Shown one piece after another: positions 18,524 through 27,376 of a stretch of 64,000 bases of DNA; position 1 is the stretch's first letter, and each line of letters begins with the position of its first letter. Below the pieces are notes generated by a model. It worked only from the letters and a program-made list of their open reading frames with translations, searched no databases and was not told the DNA's origin. Both the position numbers and the translations under genes were made by a program. Origin of the DNA: Streptomyces oryzae (GTDB lineage Bacteria > Actinomycetota > Actinomycetes > Streptomycetales > Streptomycetaceae); contig NZ_JADKMA010000002.1 in the NCBI RefSeq assembly GCF_017676365.1, forward strand, positions 38,401 to 102,400, in the 5' to 3' direction.

Positions 18524-19684
18524 ATGTCCGATGTGCTGCCCACCGAACCTCCCGGCGCCGGGTCCGACTCCTCTCCGGCCCCCTACGACGCGCTCCTGCT
18601 GCTCTCCTTCGGCGGCCCCGAAGGGCTGGACGACGTCGTCCCGTTCCTCCAGAACGTCACCCGGGGGCGCGGTATCCCCACCGAGCGCCTCGAAGAGGTG
18701 GGTCAGCACTACTACCTCTTCGACGGGGTCAGCCCGATCAACGACCAGAACCGCGCACTGCTGGCAGCGCTCCGCGAGGACTTCGCCGCCAACGGCCTCG
18801 ACCTGCCCGTCTACTGGGGCAACCGCAACTGGTCGCCGTATCTGACCGACACCCTGCGCGAGGTGGTCCGCGACGGACACCAGCGGGTGCTCACGCTGGC
18901 GACCAGCGCGTACGCGTCCTACTCGGGCTGCCGCCAGTACCGCGAGAACCTCGCCGAATCGCTCGCGGCGCTGCGCGACGAGGGACTGTCCGTACCGCGG
19001 GTGGACAAACTCCGGCACTACTTCAACCACCCGGGCTTCATCGAGCCCGTGGTCGACGGAGTGCTCGCCTGTCTCGACGACCTCCCCGCCGATGTGCGCA
19101 ACAGTGCCCACCTCGCCTTCACCACCCACTCCATCCCCACCGCCGCCGCCGACACCTCAGGCCCCGTCGAGGAGCACGGCGACGGCGGCGCTTATGTGGG
19201 GCAGCACCGCGACGTCGCCGCCCTGATCACCGAGGCCGTCCGCGAGCGCACAGGCACGCAGCACCCCTGGAGCCTCGTCTACCAGTCGCGCAGCGGCCCC
19301 CCTTCGGTGCCGTGGCTGGAGCCGGACATCTGCGACCACCTGGAGGAGCTGCACGGGAAGGGGGTGCCCGGTGTGGTGATGGTGCCGATCGGTTTCGTCT
19401 CGGACCACATGGAGGTCCGCTACGACCTGGACACCGAAGCCATGGCCAAGGCGTCCGAACTGGGCCTGCCCGCGCGCCGCTCGCCCACCGTCGGCGCCGA
19501 CCCGCGGTTCGCCGCAGCCGTCCGGGAGCTGGTGCTGGAGCGGGCCGCCGCTGAGCGGGGCGAGACGCCCACCCGGTGCGCGCTGGGTGCGCTGGGCCCC
19601 AGCCACGACGTGTGCCCGGTGGGCTGCTGTCCTGCGCGGTCGCCGAAACCGGCGGCGGCCGGCGCCGACGCACCCGCCCTGTGA
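18524..19684 (+). CDS. cpfC: Coproporphyrin III ferrochelatase (actinobacterial, [2Fe-2S] type)
   Basis: A 386-residue ferrochelatase that inserts Fe2+ into coproporphyrin III in the actinobacterial haem pathway (older name hemH). Seen: LLSFGGPEG at the N-terminus, the catalytic histidine in FTTHSIP (about H202), and the acidic [10 protein letters not shown] helix. Cysteines at about 136, 352, 364 and 368/369 (SGCRQYR and [20 protein letters not shown]) fit the [2Fe-2S] cluster typical of this group. A 15-residue C-terminal Ala/Pro tail follows. AGGA lies 9 nt before the ATG. The monophosphatase gene follows closely on the same strand. Confidence 0.95.
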   Translation: MSDVLPTEPPGAGSDSSPAPYDALLLLSFGGPEGLDDVVPFLQNVTRGRGIPTERLEEVGQHYYLFDGVSPINDQNRALLAALREDFAANGLDLPVYWGNRNWSPYLTDTLREVVRDGHQRVLTLATSAYASYSGCRQYRENLAESLAALRDEGLSVPRVDKLRHYFNHPGFIEPVVDGVLACLDDLPADVRNSAHLAFTTHSIPTAAADTSGPVEEHGDGGAYVGQHRDVAALITEAVRERTGTQHPWSLVYQSRSGPPSVPWLEPDICDHLEELHGKGVPGVVMVPIGFVSDHMEVRYDLDTEAMAKASELGLPARRSPTVGADPRFAAAVRELVLERAAAERGETPTRCALGALGPSHDVCPVGCCPARSPKPAAAGADAPAL

Positions 19685-19743
19685 ACGGTGGCCGGTTCGC
19701 CACCCGCACCCGCCACATACCGATGACTGGAGCAGCGACAACA

Positions 19744-20577
19744 GTGACTGACACCTCGCCGTCCGCACCCGAGCGTGCCGACGACGCGCTCAAGGCCGAA
19801 CTGCTCGCCCTCGCCCAGGAGGCAGCAGCCCGCGCGGGCGCCCTCCTGCGGGACGGCCGACCCGCCGATCTGGGCGTGGCCGCGACCAAGACCAGCCCCA
19901 TCGACGTGGTCACCGAGATGGACCTGGCCTCCGAGAAGCTGATCACCGGCTATCTGACCGAGCACCGCCCGCACGACGGCTTCCTCGGCGAGGAGGGTGC
20001 CACCAGCGACGGCACCTCCGGCGTCCGCTGGGTGATCGACCCGGTGGACGGCACCGTCAACTATCTGTACGGCCGCCCCGACTGGTCCGTCTCCATCGCC
20101 GCCGAGTACCACGGCGAGCGCGTCGTGGGCGTCGTGGCGGCCCCCGTGCTCGGGGAGACCTGGCACGCGGTGAGCGGCCAGGGCGCCTTTCTGAACGGGC
20201 ACCGGCTGCGCTGCCGCCCGTCGCCTCCGCTGGAACAGGCGCTGATCGGCACCGGCTTCGGCTACATCACCGAGCGGCGGGTCGCCCAGGCCGCCGTTCT
20301 CCAGGAACTCCTGCCACGGGTGCGCGACATCCGCCGCGCCGGGTCGGCCGCCGTCGACCTGTGCGATGTCGCCACCGGACGGCTGGACGGCTACTACGAG
20401 CGCGGCCTCAACCCCTGGGACCTCGCAGCGGGGGAGCTCATCGCCCGCGAGGCCGGTGCCGTCACGGGCGGCCGCCCCGGACAGCCCGCCGACGGCGACC
20501 TCACCATCGCCGCCTCCCCTGGCGTCTTCGAGGCCCTCCAGCCCCTGCTGGAGCGCCTGGGCGCCTGGCACGACTAG
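19744..20577 (+). CDS. Inositol monophosphatase family phosphatase
   Basis: A 277-residue metal-dependent phosphatase. The Li+-sensitive family motifs are present: GEE at 82-84, WVIDPVDGTVNY at about 97-108, and NPWDLAAGELIAREAG near residue 220. Candidate substrates are inositol-1-phosphate, histidinol phosphate or nucleotide phosphates; the family cannot be split by eye. The GTG at 19744 is preferred over the ATG at 19723 because only the former has GGAG upstream. It lies 59 bp after the ferrochelatase gene and may be co-transcribed. A strong hairpin follows. Confidence 0.9.
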   Translation: MTDTSPSAPERADDALKAELLALAQEAAARAGALLRDGRPADLGVAATKTSPIDVVTEMDLASEKLITGYLTEHRPHDGFLGEEGATSDGTSGVRWVIDPVDGTVNYLYGRPDWSVSIAAEYHGERVVGVVAAPVLGETWHAVSGQGAFLNGHRLRCRPSPPLEQALIGTGFGYITERRVAQAAVLQELLPRVRDIRRAGSAAVDLCDVATGRLDGYYERGLNPWDLAAGELIAREAGAVTGGRPGQPADGDLTIAASPGVFEALQPLLERLGAWHD

Positions 20578-20589
20578 GGAGCACAAAAA

Positions 20590-20618
20590 GGTGCGGCCCC
20601 CATCCGGGGGGCCGCACC
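20590..20618 (+). terminator. Hairpin terminator after the monophosphatase gene
   Basis: GGTGCGGCCCC and GGGGCCGCACC form an 11-bp stem just downstream of the stop, between convergent genes. Confidence 0.85.
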
Positions 20619-20639
20619 GTGGTGGAGTGGAACTCGCCG

Positions 20640-20801
20640 TCAGGCGACCTGTACGCCGTGTTCGGCGGCGAGGCGGTGGAGGTCTTCCAGTTCCGACTGC
20701 TCGACGTCCACGAGGAAGTCGTCGCCCGATTCACGTGCGCGGTGCAGGTCGGACTCGGTGGTCCGTATACGCTGCAGGATGCCTGCGGTGAATGCGTCCA
20801 T
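20640..20801 (-). CDS. Small conserved-looking protein, unknown function
   Basis: A 53-residue acidic helical protein, MDAFTAGILQRIRTTESDLH at its start and ending AAEHGVQVA. The ATG at 20801 has GAGGGG 7 nt upstream, the best site in a longer open frame whose upstream part is implausible. The heptad-like pattern suggests two amphipathic helices. It lies divergent from cutRS. No family is recognised; a similar small ORF next to cutRS in other Streptomyces is recalled but not checked. Confidence 0.6.
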   Translation of the reverse strand: MDAFTAGILQRIRTTESDLHRARESGDDFLVDVEQSELEDLHRLAAEHGVQVA

Positions 20802-20962
20802 GGTGTGCCCCCTCGTCGCGGGTCGGTGGCACCGGGGAGTGCCGAGGGTTTGTGGTGCTTCCGCGATCACGGCGTGGTCCCCGCATCTTGCGTCAGCGGT
20901 GCGTCGTGGCACGCTGCGCACAGGGCGTGATCGTGGGTGGTGCTCAGGTCCTCCCCAACGGG

Positions 20963-20980
20963 AACCTCAGAGAAACCTCA
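20963..20980 (+). promoter_or_regulatory. Direct heptamer repeat upstream of cutRS (candidate response-regulator site)
   Basis: AACCTCA occurs at 20963-20969 and again at 20974-20980, an 11-bp period that puts both on one DNA face. OmpR-type regulators commonly bind such tandem repeats. Binding by CutR is an inference. Confidence 0.4.
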
Positions 20981-21140
20981 AGCGCTGCGAAAAAGTGCCA
21001 GGGTCCCGTGCCGGAGTCCGCTCCCAGCCTCTCACCTCGGCTCTTACCGCCGATTTACCGGGGCCCGGTGCACGATGGGAAGCAGGGTCCCCGTCCATGT
21101 CCAGGGGATCCCGCATCCGTACCCAGGAAGGAACAGCGCC

Positions 21141-21794
21141 GTGCGCGTACTCGTCGTCGAGGACGAGCAGCTGCTCGCCGATGCCGTGGCGATGGGTCTC
21201 CGCAGGGAGGCCATGGCCGTCGATGTGGTCTACGACGGCGAGGCGGCGCAGGAGCGTATCGACGTCAACGACTACGACGTGGTCGTACTCGACCGCGACC
21301 TGCCCCTCGTCCACGGCGACGACGTCTGCCGCCGGATCGTCGAGCTCGGCCTGGCCACGCGGGTGCTGATGCTCACGGCCTCCGGTGACGTCAGCGACCG
21401 GGTGGAGGGCCTGGAGCTGGGTGCGGACGACTATCTGCCCAAGCCCTTCGCCTTCTCCGAGCTGACGGCCCGCGTGCGCGCGCTGGGGCGGCGTACGACG
21501 ACGCCGCTGCCGCCGGTGCTGGAACGTGCCGGGATCCGGCTGGACCCGGGCCGCCGCGAGGTCTTCCGGGACGGTGAGGAGATCCAGCTGGCGCCCAAGG
21601 AGTTCGCCGTGCTGGAGGTGCTGATGCGCGGAGAGGGCACCGTCGTCTCCGCCGAGCAGCTGCTGGAGAAGGCGTGGGACGAGAACACCGACCCGTTCAC
21701 CAACGTGGTGCGGGTGACGGTGATGACGCTGCGCCGCAAGCTGGGTGAGCCGCCGGTCATCGTCACCGTGCCGGGCGCCGGGTACCGGATCTGA
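21141..21794 (+). CDS. cutR: CutR, OmpR-family response regulator
   Basis: A 217-residue regulator: receiver domain with acidic pocket E7/D8 and phospho-acceptor D51 (VVVLDRDLP), then a winged-helix DNA-binding domain (about 125-217, NVVRVTVMTLRRKLGEP, GAGYRI). The GTG start has AGGAAGG upstream. Partnered with the adjacent kinase gene 5 bp away. The gene-order match to the ferrochelatase/monophosphatase/CutRS block supports the name. CutRS is known in Streptomyces as a conserved system affecting antibiotic production and secretion-stress genes. Confidence 0.88.
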   Translation: MRVLVVEDEQLLADAVAMGLRREAMAVDVVYDGEAAQERIDVNDYDVVVLDRDLPLVHGDDVCRRIVELGLATRVLMLTASGDVSDRVEGLELGADDYLPKPFAFSELTARVRALGRRTTTPLPPVLERAGIRLDPGRREVFRDGEEIQLAPKEFAVLEVLMRGEGTVVSAEQLLEKAWDENTDPFTNVVRVTVMTLRRKLGEPPVIVTVPGAGYRI

Positions 21795-21799
21795 CGTCG

Positions 21800-23116
21800 A
21801 TGGCCTCCTCCACCTCCTCCACCGGGGCAGGACCGGGCGCGAGCGGCGGCCCGGGGAACGGCCAGGGCAGCGGCGGCGCCGGCGGCGGCCAGGTGCCTCC
21901 GGCTCCGCCCAAGCCGAACTGGGACCCGCGCGAGACGCCCCGCTCCTCGCCCTGGCTGCGGCCCACCATCCGGATAAGGCTCACGCTGCTGTACGGCGGC
22001 ATGTTCCTGATCGCCGGCATGCTGCTGCTGACGATCATCTATCTGCTGGCCGCGCAGGCGCTGGACGACGCCAGCCAGCTGCCGTTCCGCATCCTCAACG
22101 GGAACGCGCAGCCGACCTCCGACCGCTGTCCGGGGCTGACCGGAACGCTCCCCAGCGATGTGTTCATGCAGCGGCTGTCGGCGTGTGCCGAGGAGCAGCG
22201 CAGGATGGCGCTGGACGGGCTGTTGCGCCGCTCCCTGCTGGCGCTGCTCGGGCTGGCGGTGGCCGCTTTCGCCTTCGGCTATGTGATGGCGGGCCGTGTG
22301 CTCTCGCCGCTGGGCCGCATCACCCGAACGGCGCGTCAGGTCGCCGGTTCCGATCTGCACAAGAGGATCGAGCTGGAGGGCCCGGACGACGAGCTGAAGG
22401 AGCTGTCGGACACCTTCGACGAGATGCTGGACCGCCTGGAGCGGGCCTTCACCGCGCAGCAGCGCTTCGTGGGCAACGCCTCGCACGAGCTGCGCACCCC
22501 CCTGGCGATCAACCGCACGCTGCTGGAGGTGCAGCTCGCCGACCCGGACGCGTCGCCGGAGCTGCAACAGCTGGCCAAGACGCTGCTGGCCACCAACGAG
22601 CGCAGCGAGCAGCTGGTGGAGGGGCTGCTGCTGCTCGCGCGGAGCGAGAACGAGCTGGTGGACCGCAAGCCCGTGGACCTGGCCGAGGTGGCCTCGCAGG
22701 CCGTCGAGCAGGCGCGTGGCGAGGCCGACACCAAGGGCATCGAATTGCGCGGCGTGCGTCAGCCCACATATGTGCAGGGCAACGGGGTACTCCTGGAGCG
22801 CGTCGCACTGAACCTGGTGCAGAATGCCGTGCGCTACAACCTGCGTGAGGGCGGCTGGGTCTCGGTGAGTACTCAGGCGCAGCCGGGGCAGGCGGTGCTG
22901 GTCGTCGAGAACACCGGTCCCGTCGTCCCCGCCTACGAGGTGGACAACCTCTTCGAGCCGTTCCGGCGTCTTCGCACGGAGCGGACGGGCAGCGACAAGG
23001 GCGTCGGGCTCGGGTTGTCGATCGTGCGCTCGGTGGCGCGGGCGCACGGCGGTGCGGTCTCGGCCGTGCCGCGCGAGGACGGTGGCCTGGTGATGCGGGT
23101 GACGCTGCCGCTGTGA
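21800..23116 (+). CDS. cutS: CutS, membrane sensor histidine kinase
   Basis: A 438-residue kinase. A Gly/Ser/Pro-rich cytoplasmic N-terminus (1-50) precedes TM1 (about 61-88). A short extracytoplasmic loop holds two cysteines (C110, C129), then TM2 (about 143-164), a HAMP linker and the H-box VGNASHELRTPLA with H229. A HATPase domain follows, with NLVQNAVRYN and GVGLGLSIVRSVARAHGG. The two loop cysteines could form a redox-sensitive disulfide, which fits the idea that CutS senses oxidative folding outside the cell. Translated with cutR as one unit. Confidence 0.9.
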   Translation: MASSTSSTGAGPGASGGPGNGQGSGGAGGGQVPPAPPKPNWDPRETPRSSPWLRPTIRIRLTLLYGGMFLIAGMLLLTIIYLLAAQALDDASQLPFRILNGNAQPTSDRCPGLTGTLPSDVFMQRLSACAEEQRRMALDGLLRRSLLALLGLAVAAFAFGYVMAGRVLSPLGRITRTARQVAGSDLHKRIELEGPDDELKELSDTFDEMLDRLERAFTAQQRFVGNASHELRTPLAINRTLLEVQLADPDASPELQQLAKTLLATNERSEQLVEGLLLLARSENELVDRKPVDLAEVASQAVEQARGEADTKGIELRGVRQPTYVQGNGVLLERVALNLVQNAVRYNLREGGWVSVSTQAQPGQAVLVVENTGPVVPAYEVDNLFEPFRRLRTERTGSDKGVGLGLSIVRSVARAHGGAVSAVPREDGGLVMRVTLPL

Positions 23117-23550
23117 GAGACGTGGAGGTGACGAAAAGTGGCCAGAAATAGCCCAACGTAGGGTGAGCAGCCCGGAAGCCTGTTCGCTATATGCGGAATT
23201 ATCGGCCTTCCCGCACCTTACGGCCGAGCTGTGATCGATCACACACACGATTTCTCGGGTGGGTGCGCAGCGTGGCCGACGAGCGGGAAGAAATCCCGGA
23301 AAGTCCGGGTTTTCGCAGGTGGAGATCGTGGGCAGTACCCGGGATGGCGTGTGCGGAGCACCACCGGGGACCGTTTATGGTCCTCCTCGACAACCGACAT
23401 GATCACCTCTTCAGGGGTGCGGTTGGGTGTCGATTGAGTAACAGACCTTGATGTGAGGCAAAATCTCCGCCTCGGGCCGGGCACAAGTCCGGCCTCTCAC
23501 GCGTTACGTGCGCTGGAGACACCACAGACACCCAGAGGGGGAGAGCGACA
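23117..23550. promoter_or_regulatory. Intergenic region with 14-bp palindrome
   Basis: A 434-bp gap before the DUF4193 gene with lower GC than its surroundings. It contains the perfect palindrome TGTGATCGATCACA (23230-23243), which includes GTG-N6-CAC half-sites like those bound by Crp-family regulators. No credible gene is seen. The promoter of the next gene is probably in the last 120 bp. Confidence 0.5.
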
Positions 23551-23850
23551 ATGGCTACGGATTACGACACTCCACGCAAGACCGACGACGACGTCAACGA
23601 AGACAGCATCGAGGAGCTGAAGGCCCGGCGGAACGACAAGTCCGCGTCCAATGTCGACGTGGACGAGTTCGAGCAGGCCGAGGGCCTCGAGCTGCCCGGC
23701 GCCGATCTCTCCAACGAAGAACTGTCCGTGCGGGTCCTGCCCCGCCAGGCGGACGAGTTCACGTGCATGAGCTGCTTCCTGGTGCACCACCGCTCCCAGC
23801 TCGCCGCGGAGAAGAACGGCCAGCCGATCTGCCGCGACTGCGCGGCCTGA
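23551..23850 (+). CDS. DUF4193 small zinc-ribbon-like protein
   Basis: A 99-residue protein with an acidic N-terminal half and a C-terminal CMSC...CRDC pair spaced as a zinc ribbon (FTCMSCFLVHHRSQLA, ICRDCAA). It matches the actinobacterial DUF4193 family of unknown function; similar two-CxxC modules bind RNA polymerase or nucleic acid. AGGGGGAGAG precedes the ATG. It is followed 17 bp later by a gene on the same strand. Confidence 0.88.
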   Translation: MATDYDTPRKTDDDVNEDSIEELKARRNDKSASNVDVDEFEQAEGLELPGADLSNEELSVRVLPRQADEFTCMSCFLVHHRSQLAAEKNGQPICRDCAA

Positions 23851-23867
23851 GAACGGACCGACTGCTC

Positions 23868-24755
23868 GTGGCGGTCGAAGGCGCGCGTGACGACGAGCGA
23901 GGCCCTCATGACCGGTCGGCCTCGCTCGAGTCGTACGAGCCCGGGTCGTACGAGCCCGTGGCGTACGAGCACGGCCTCGTACCGCGCGGAAGCGGCCGTG
24001 AGCCGCACCGGCGCGGCCCAAAGCCGTGCGAGGGCGGGAGGGGGCCGTCCGCACTGCCCGGGGGCGATCCGCAGGGGGCCGCGAGCGATCGGCGCGGCAC
24101 CGGCTTGTGGCGCACACGGGGGCGCCGCACTCAGGCGTTTCTGCGCACTGTCGCCGAGCGCGTCATCGAGACCGCACCCTGCGTGCCGGTACGGGATCTG
24201 GAAACGCTCCGCTCGCAGTTCCCTGGGCTGAGCACCGAGGAGCTGGCGGACAAACTGGTCGCAGGAGCCACCAAGGGCGCTGCGACCGTGGGTGCCGGTG
24301 TCGGTGCGGGGGCGATGCTGCCGGTGCCGCCCGCGATGCCCGCCGAACTGGCGGCGGAGATCGTCGGCCTAGCCGCTGTCGAGCTCAAACTGATCGCCGA
24401 GCTGCACGAGGTCTACGGCCGCCGCGCGCCCGGCAACGCCCGCGAGCGGGCCACCGCCTATCTGGGGTCCTGGGCCTGGGAGCGCGGTATCGAGGCCATC
24501 AGGCCCGGCAGCCTGAGCGCGGCCGTGGGCGGGGAGCTCCGCCGTCGGCTGCAGCACCGGATCATGAAGCGCATGCTGCGCAATCTGCCGAACCTTACGC
24601 CGTTTCTGATCGGCGCCGCCGTCGGCGCCTTCACCAACCACCAGGACACCGCGAAGCTCGCCGCCCGCGTCCGCGCCGACCTGCGCGGCACCACCGAGCT
24701 GCGCGCGGAGCTGCGCGGCACTGCGGACGAGGCGGGGCAACTGCCCGGCGCCTGA
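23868..24755 (+). CDS. Hypothetical protein with Gly/Ala-rich hydrophobic core
   Basis: A 295-residue protein if the GTG at 23868 is used. The first 80 residues are low-complexity and include a SYEPGSYEPVAYE repeat. The rest contains a Gly/Ala-rich hydrophobic stretch (VGAGVGAGAMLPVPPAMPAEL) and a second one near the C-terminus (LTPFLIGAAVGAFTNH), with several amphipathic helices. The core distantly recalls EcsC-like proteins, but I would not assign it. The ribosome-binding site is weak, and the true start may be nearer the conserved RTQAFLRTVAERVIETAP segment. It ends 1 bp from the convergent DUF3093 gene. Confidence 0.65.
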   Translation: MAVEGARDDERGPHDRSASLESYEPGSYEPVAYEHGLVPRGSGREPHRRGPKPCEGGRGPSALPGGDPQGAASDRRGTGLWRTRGRRTQAFLRTVAERVIETAPCVPVRDLETLRSQFPGLSTEELADKLVAGATKGAATVGAGVGAGAMLPVPPAMPAELAAEIVGLAAVELKLIAELHEVYGRRAPGNARERATAYLGSWAWERGIEAIRPGSLSAAVGGELRRRLQHRIMKRMLRNLPNLTPFLIGAAVGAFTNHQDTAKLAARVRADLRGTTELRAELRGTADEAGQLPGA

Positions 24756-24756
24756 G

Positions 24757-25224
24757 CTACGAAGCGGACGTCTCCCGGGCCGCGCGCAGGGCCGCCGCCA
24801 GCTGCTCCGGGTGCCGGGTGGAGACGTAGACGTACGGCGTCGGGTCCTCCGGGTCGGTCACCTCGATCCGCACCGCTGTCGGAACGTAGCCGCGCAGCAC
24901 CATGTGTGCGCGCATGTCCGCCTTGTGGGTACGCCAGGCGCGCGCCTCGTCGGCGTCCAGCGGCTCGGCTTCGCCCAGCGCCGACACCGGAATCCGCGCG
25001 TCCCCCGCGACCAGCGAGCCCGCAACCACGCGTACCCGCACGCTGCCGTAGGCGCTCACGCACACCGCTGCCAGCGCGGTGCCGGCCACCAGCCCGCACA
25101 GCAGCGGCAGCGGGCCGAAGGGGAACAGCATCAGGGCGCAGGCGACACCGAAACCGGCGGCGATCAGCCACCAGGAGCGGGGAGCCGTCAGGCGTTCGTC
25201 GTAGGGCGGGGCGGCGGGAACCAT
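24757..25224 (-). CDS. DUF3093 membrane protein
   Basis: A 155-residue protein with two adjacent transmembrane helices near the N-terminus (WWLIAAGFGVACALMLFPF and LLCGLVAGTALAAVCVSAYG) and a soluble C-terminal PH-like domain ending YVYVSTRHPEQLAAALRAA. This is the typical actinobacterial DUF3093 layout; the function is unknown. Divergent from the thioesterase gene with 57 bp between start codons. Confidence 0.85.
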   Translation of the reverse strand: MVPAAPPYDERLTAPRSWWLIAAGFGVACALMLFPFGPLPLLCGLVAGTALAAVCVSAYGSVRVRVVAGSLVAGDARIPVSALGEAEPLDADEARAWRTHKADMRAHMVLRGYVPTAVRIEVTDPEDPTPYVYVSTRHPEQLAAALRAARETSAS

Positions 25225-25281
25225 GTGTCCAGCTTGGCACGGCGCCCTGGGGCCGCTCGCGCGGCGGTAAGGTCTGCACCC

Positions 25282-25884
25282 GTGAGTTCCGTCAATCCCC
25301 CCAGTCCCCCGAAGACCTCGCTGGAGCCGCCGCCCGACGCCGTGGCGCCGGTACGGCACCCCGAGGCCCCCGCACCCGGTGAGCCGCTGGGTGCCCACTA
25401 CGAGATGTGCTTCGGCTGCGGCGGGGGACAGCCGCACGGGCTGCACTTGGTGGCACGGGCCGGCGACGGCGTGAGCGTCACAGCCGAGTTCACCGTCAAG
25501 CCCGCCCACCAGGGCGCTCCGGGGCTCGCCCACGGCGGGGTGCTGACCAGCGCGCTGGACGAGACGCTGGGCTCGCTCGGCTGGCTGATGCATGTGATCG
25601 CGGTGACGGGCCGGCTGGAAACCGACTTCGTGCGTCCGGTTCCGGTGGACACGCTGCTGCACATCGAGGCACACGCCACCGCCGTGCACGGGCGCAAGAT
25701 CTACTCCACGGCCACCGGCCGGATCGGCGGCCCCGACGGGCCGGTGGCCGTACGCGCCGACGCCGTCTTCATAGAGGTGAAGGTGGACCACTTCATCGAG
25801 AACGGCCGCGAGGAGGAGATCCGGGCGGCCATGGACGACCCCGACCAGATCAGGCGCACCCGCGCCTTCGAGGTGAACCCATGA
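25282..25884 (+). CDS. PaaI-family hotdog-fold acyl-CoA thioesterase
   Basis: A 200-residue hotdog protein. The CFGCGGGQPHGLHL stretch and AHGGVLTSALDETLGSLGW (catalytic helix with Asp/Glu) mark the PaaI/4HBT family. A Pro-rich tail of about 30 residues precedes the domain. TAAGGT 9 bases before the GTG looks like a -10 box, so the mRNA may be leaderless. Its stop overlaps the dUTPase start (ATGA), so the two are co-translated. Confidence 0.85.
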   Translation: MSSVNPPSPPKTSLEPPPDAVAPVRHPEAPAPGEPLGAHYEMCFGCGGGQPHGLHLVARAGDGVSVTAEFTVKPAHQGAPGLAHGGVLTSALDETLGSLGWLMHVIAVTGRLETDFVRPVPVDTLLHIEAHATAVHGRKIYSTATGRIGGPDGPVAVRADAVFIEVKVDHFIENGREEEIRAAMDDPDQIRRTRAFEVNP

Positions 25885-26453
25885 GCGACAGCGTCGAGAT
25901 CCTGCTGCGGCGTACGGACCCGGAGGTGCCGATTCCGTCCTACCAGCACCCCGGGGACGCCGGCTGCGATCTGGTGACCACCGAGAGTGCGGAGTTGGCG
26001 CCCGGGGAGCGGGCCGTACTGCCCACCGGTATCTCCCTCGCCCTGCCCGAGGGCTACGCCGCGTTCGTCCACCCGCGTTCCGGTCTCGCGGCCCGCTGTG
26101 GCGTCTCGCTGGTGAATGCACCGGGAACGGTGGATGCCGGGTACCGTGGTGAGATCAAGGTGATTGTGGCCAATCTGGATCCGCGCGAGGCTGTGCGGTT
26201 CGAGCGGTTCGACCGTATCGCCCAACTCGTCGTCCAGCAGGTGGAGAAGGTGCGTTTCCGCGAGGTTGAGGAGCTGCCCGGCTCGGTACGTGCGACGGGC
26301 GGGTTCGGCTCCACGGGCGGCCACGCGGCAGGCCGCCCGGCCCGGCAGAACGCCTCTGCCGACGAGCCGGGCGTCGCCCGGCAGACAGCCGCACAGCAGA
26401 AGGATTACGTTGCGGTCGGTGCCGATCGAGCTTCCGACCTGAGAGGACAGTGA
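25881..26453 (+). CDS. dut: dUTP diphosphatase
   Basis: Homotrimeric dUTPase (190 residues) that hydrolyses dUTP to dUMP and pyrophosphate, preventing uracil in DNA and feeding dTMP synthesis. All five motifs are seen: AGCDL, PRSGLA, GTVDAGYRGEI, RIAQLV and the C-terminal P-loop-like RATGGFGSTG. About 40 residues follow the last motif, longer than usual. ATGA overlap with the thioesterase gene; the DUF3710 gene starts 1 bp after the stop. Confidence 0.96.
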   Translation: MSDSVEILLRRTDPEVPIPSYQHPGDAGCDLVTTESAELAPGERAVLPTGISLALPEGYAAFVHPRSGLAARCGVSLVNAPGTVDAGYRGEIKVIVANLDPREAVRFERFDRIAQLVVQQVEKVRFREVEELPGSVRATGGFGSTGGHAAGRPARQNASADEPGVARQTAAQQKDYVAVGADRASDLRGQ

Positions 26454-26454
26454 C

Positions 26455-27243
26455 GTGTTCGGACGTCGTCGCAAGAAGAGCGAAGAGCCTGAGGGCACCT
26501 CGGACGAGTTCGAGACGGAACAGGACGGCCAGGACGAGCCGCAGGACGGCGTGGAAGCCGACGCCGCAGGGAGCGGCGAGACCCGCATCAAGCTGCCCCC
26601 GGCCCCCCGTCCGGACGGCCCCTGGGACATCGAGGAAGTCACCGACCCCAGCTCCGGCAGGGTCGACCTGGGCGGCCTCTTCATCCCCGGTGTCGAGGGG
26701 ATGGAGCTGCGGGTCGAGGTCGCCGGTGACGCGATCGTCGCGGCGACCGTCGTGCTGCAGGACAGCGCCATCCAGCTCCAGGCCTTCGCCGCGCCCAAGC
26801 GCGAGGGCATCTGGGACGAGGTGCGCGAGGAGATCGCCACGGGGATCACCCAGCAGGGCGGCGTCATCGACGAGGCCGACGGCCCGCTGGGCTGGGAGCT
26901 GCGGGCCCAGGTGCCGGTGCAGCTGCCCGACGGCACGGGCGGCGTCCAGGTCGTGCGGTTCGTCGGCGTGGACGGGCCGCGGTGGTTCCTGCGGGGCGTG
27001 ATCTCCGGCCAGGGCGCGGTGCAGCCGCAGGCGGCCGGGGTGCTGGAGCAGATCTTCCGGGACACGGTCGTGGTGCGGGGCGACGGGCCGATGGCGCCGC
27101 GCGACCCGATCGTGCTGAAGCTGCCGGAGGACGCGCAGATGGTGCCGGACGGCGTGCAGCAGGAGACCGTCGAGGAGGGCTCCCGCTTCGCGGGCGGCCT
27201 CGACAAGCTGCAGCGCGGACCGGAGATCTCCGAGGTGCGTTGA
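26455..27243 (+). CDS. DUF3710 conserved actinobacterial protein
   Basis: A 262-residue cytosolic protein. A basic start (MFGRRRKKSEE) and an acidic linker precede the DUF3710 domain (about 60-235), with VDLGGLFIPGVEGMELRVE and GWELRAQVPVQLPDGTGG. This gene lies beside dut in most actinobacteria, but its role is unknown. Translationally close-coupled to dut. A hairpin terminator follows 100 bp downstream. Confidence 0.88.
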   Translation: MFGRRRKKSEEPEGTSDEFETEQDGQDEPQDGVEADAAGSGETRIKLPPAPRPDGPWDIEEVTDPSSGRVDLGGLFIPGVEGMELRVEVAGDAIVAATVVLQDSAIQLQAFAAPKREGIWDEVREEIATGITQQGGVIDEADGPLGWELRAQVPVQLPDGTGGVQVVRFVGVDGPRWFLRGVISGQGAVQPQAAGVLEQIFRDTVVVRGDGPMAPRDPIVLKLPEDAQMVPDGVQQETVEEGSRFAGGLDKLQRGPEISEVR

Positions 27244-27299
27244 GCGGGTGCGTCCAGCGGGCGCGCTGAGCGCCCAGCGCTTGAACGGGCGGGGATGAA

Positions 27300-27318
27300 G
27301 GTTCCAAGTCTTGGAACC
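27300..27318. repeat. 19-bp perfect inverted repeat
   Basis: GGTTCCAAG-T-CTTGGAACC. It is too tightly closed to be a good RNA hairpin (1-nt centre) and therefore looks more like a protein-binding site, between DUF3710 and the main terminator. Confidence 0.6.
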
Positions 27319-27344
27319 TCTGACTCTGAGCCCCCAGCGCGCGC

Positions 27345-27376
27345 AAAGGCCGGGCCTTTTTCGGGGCCCGGCCTTT
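27345..27376 (+). terminator. Rho-independent terminator after the dut operon
   Basis: AAAGGCCGGGCC and GGCCCGGCCTTT form a 12-bp perfect stem with a T-rich loop, followed by GTTG. Confidence 0.9.
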
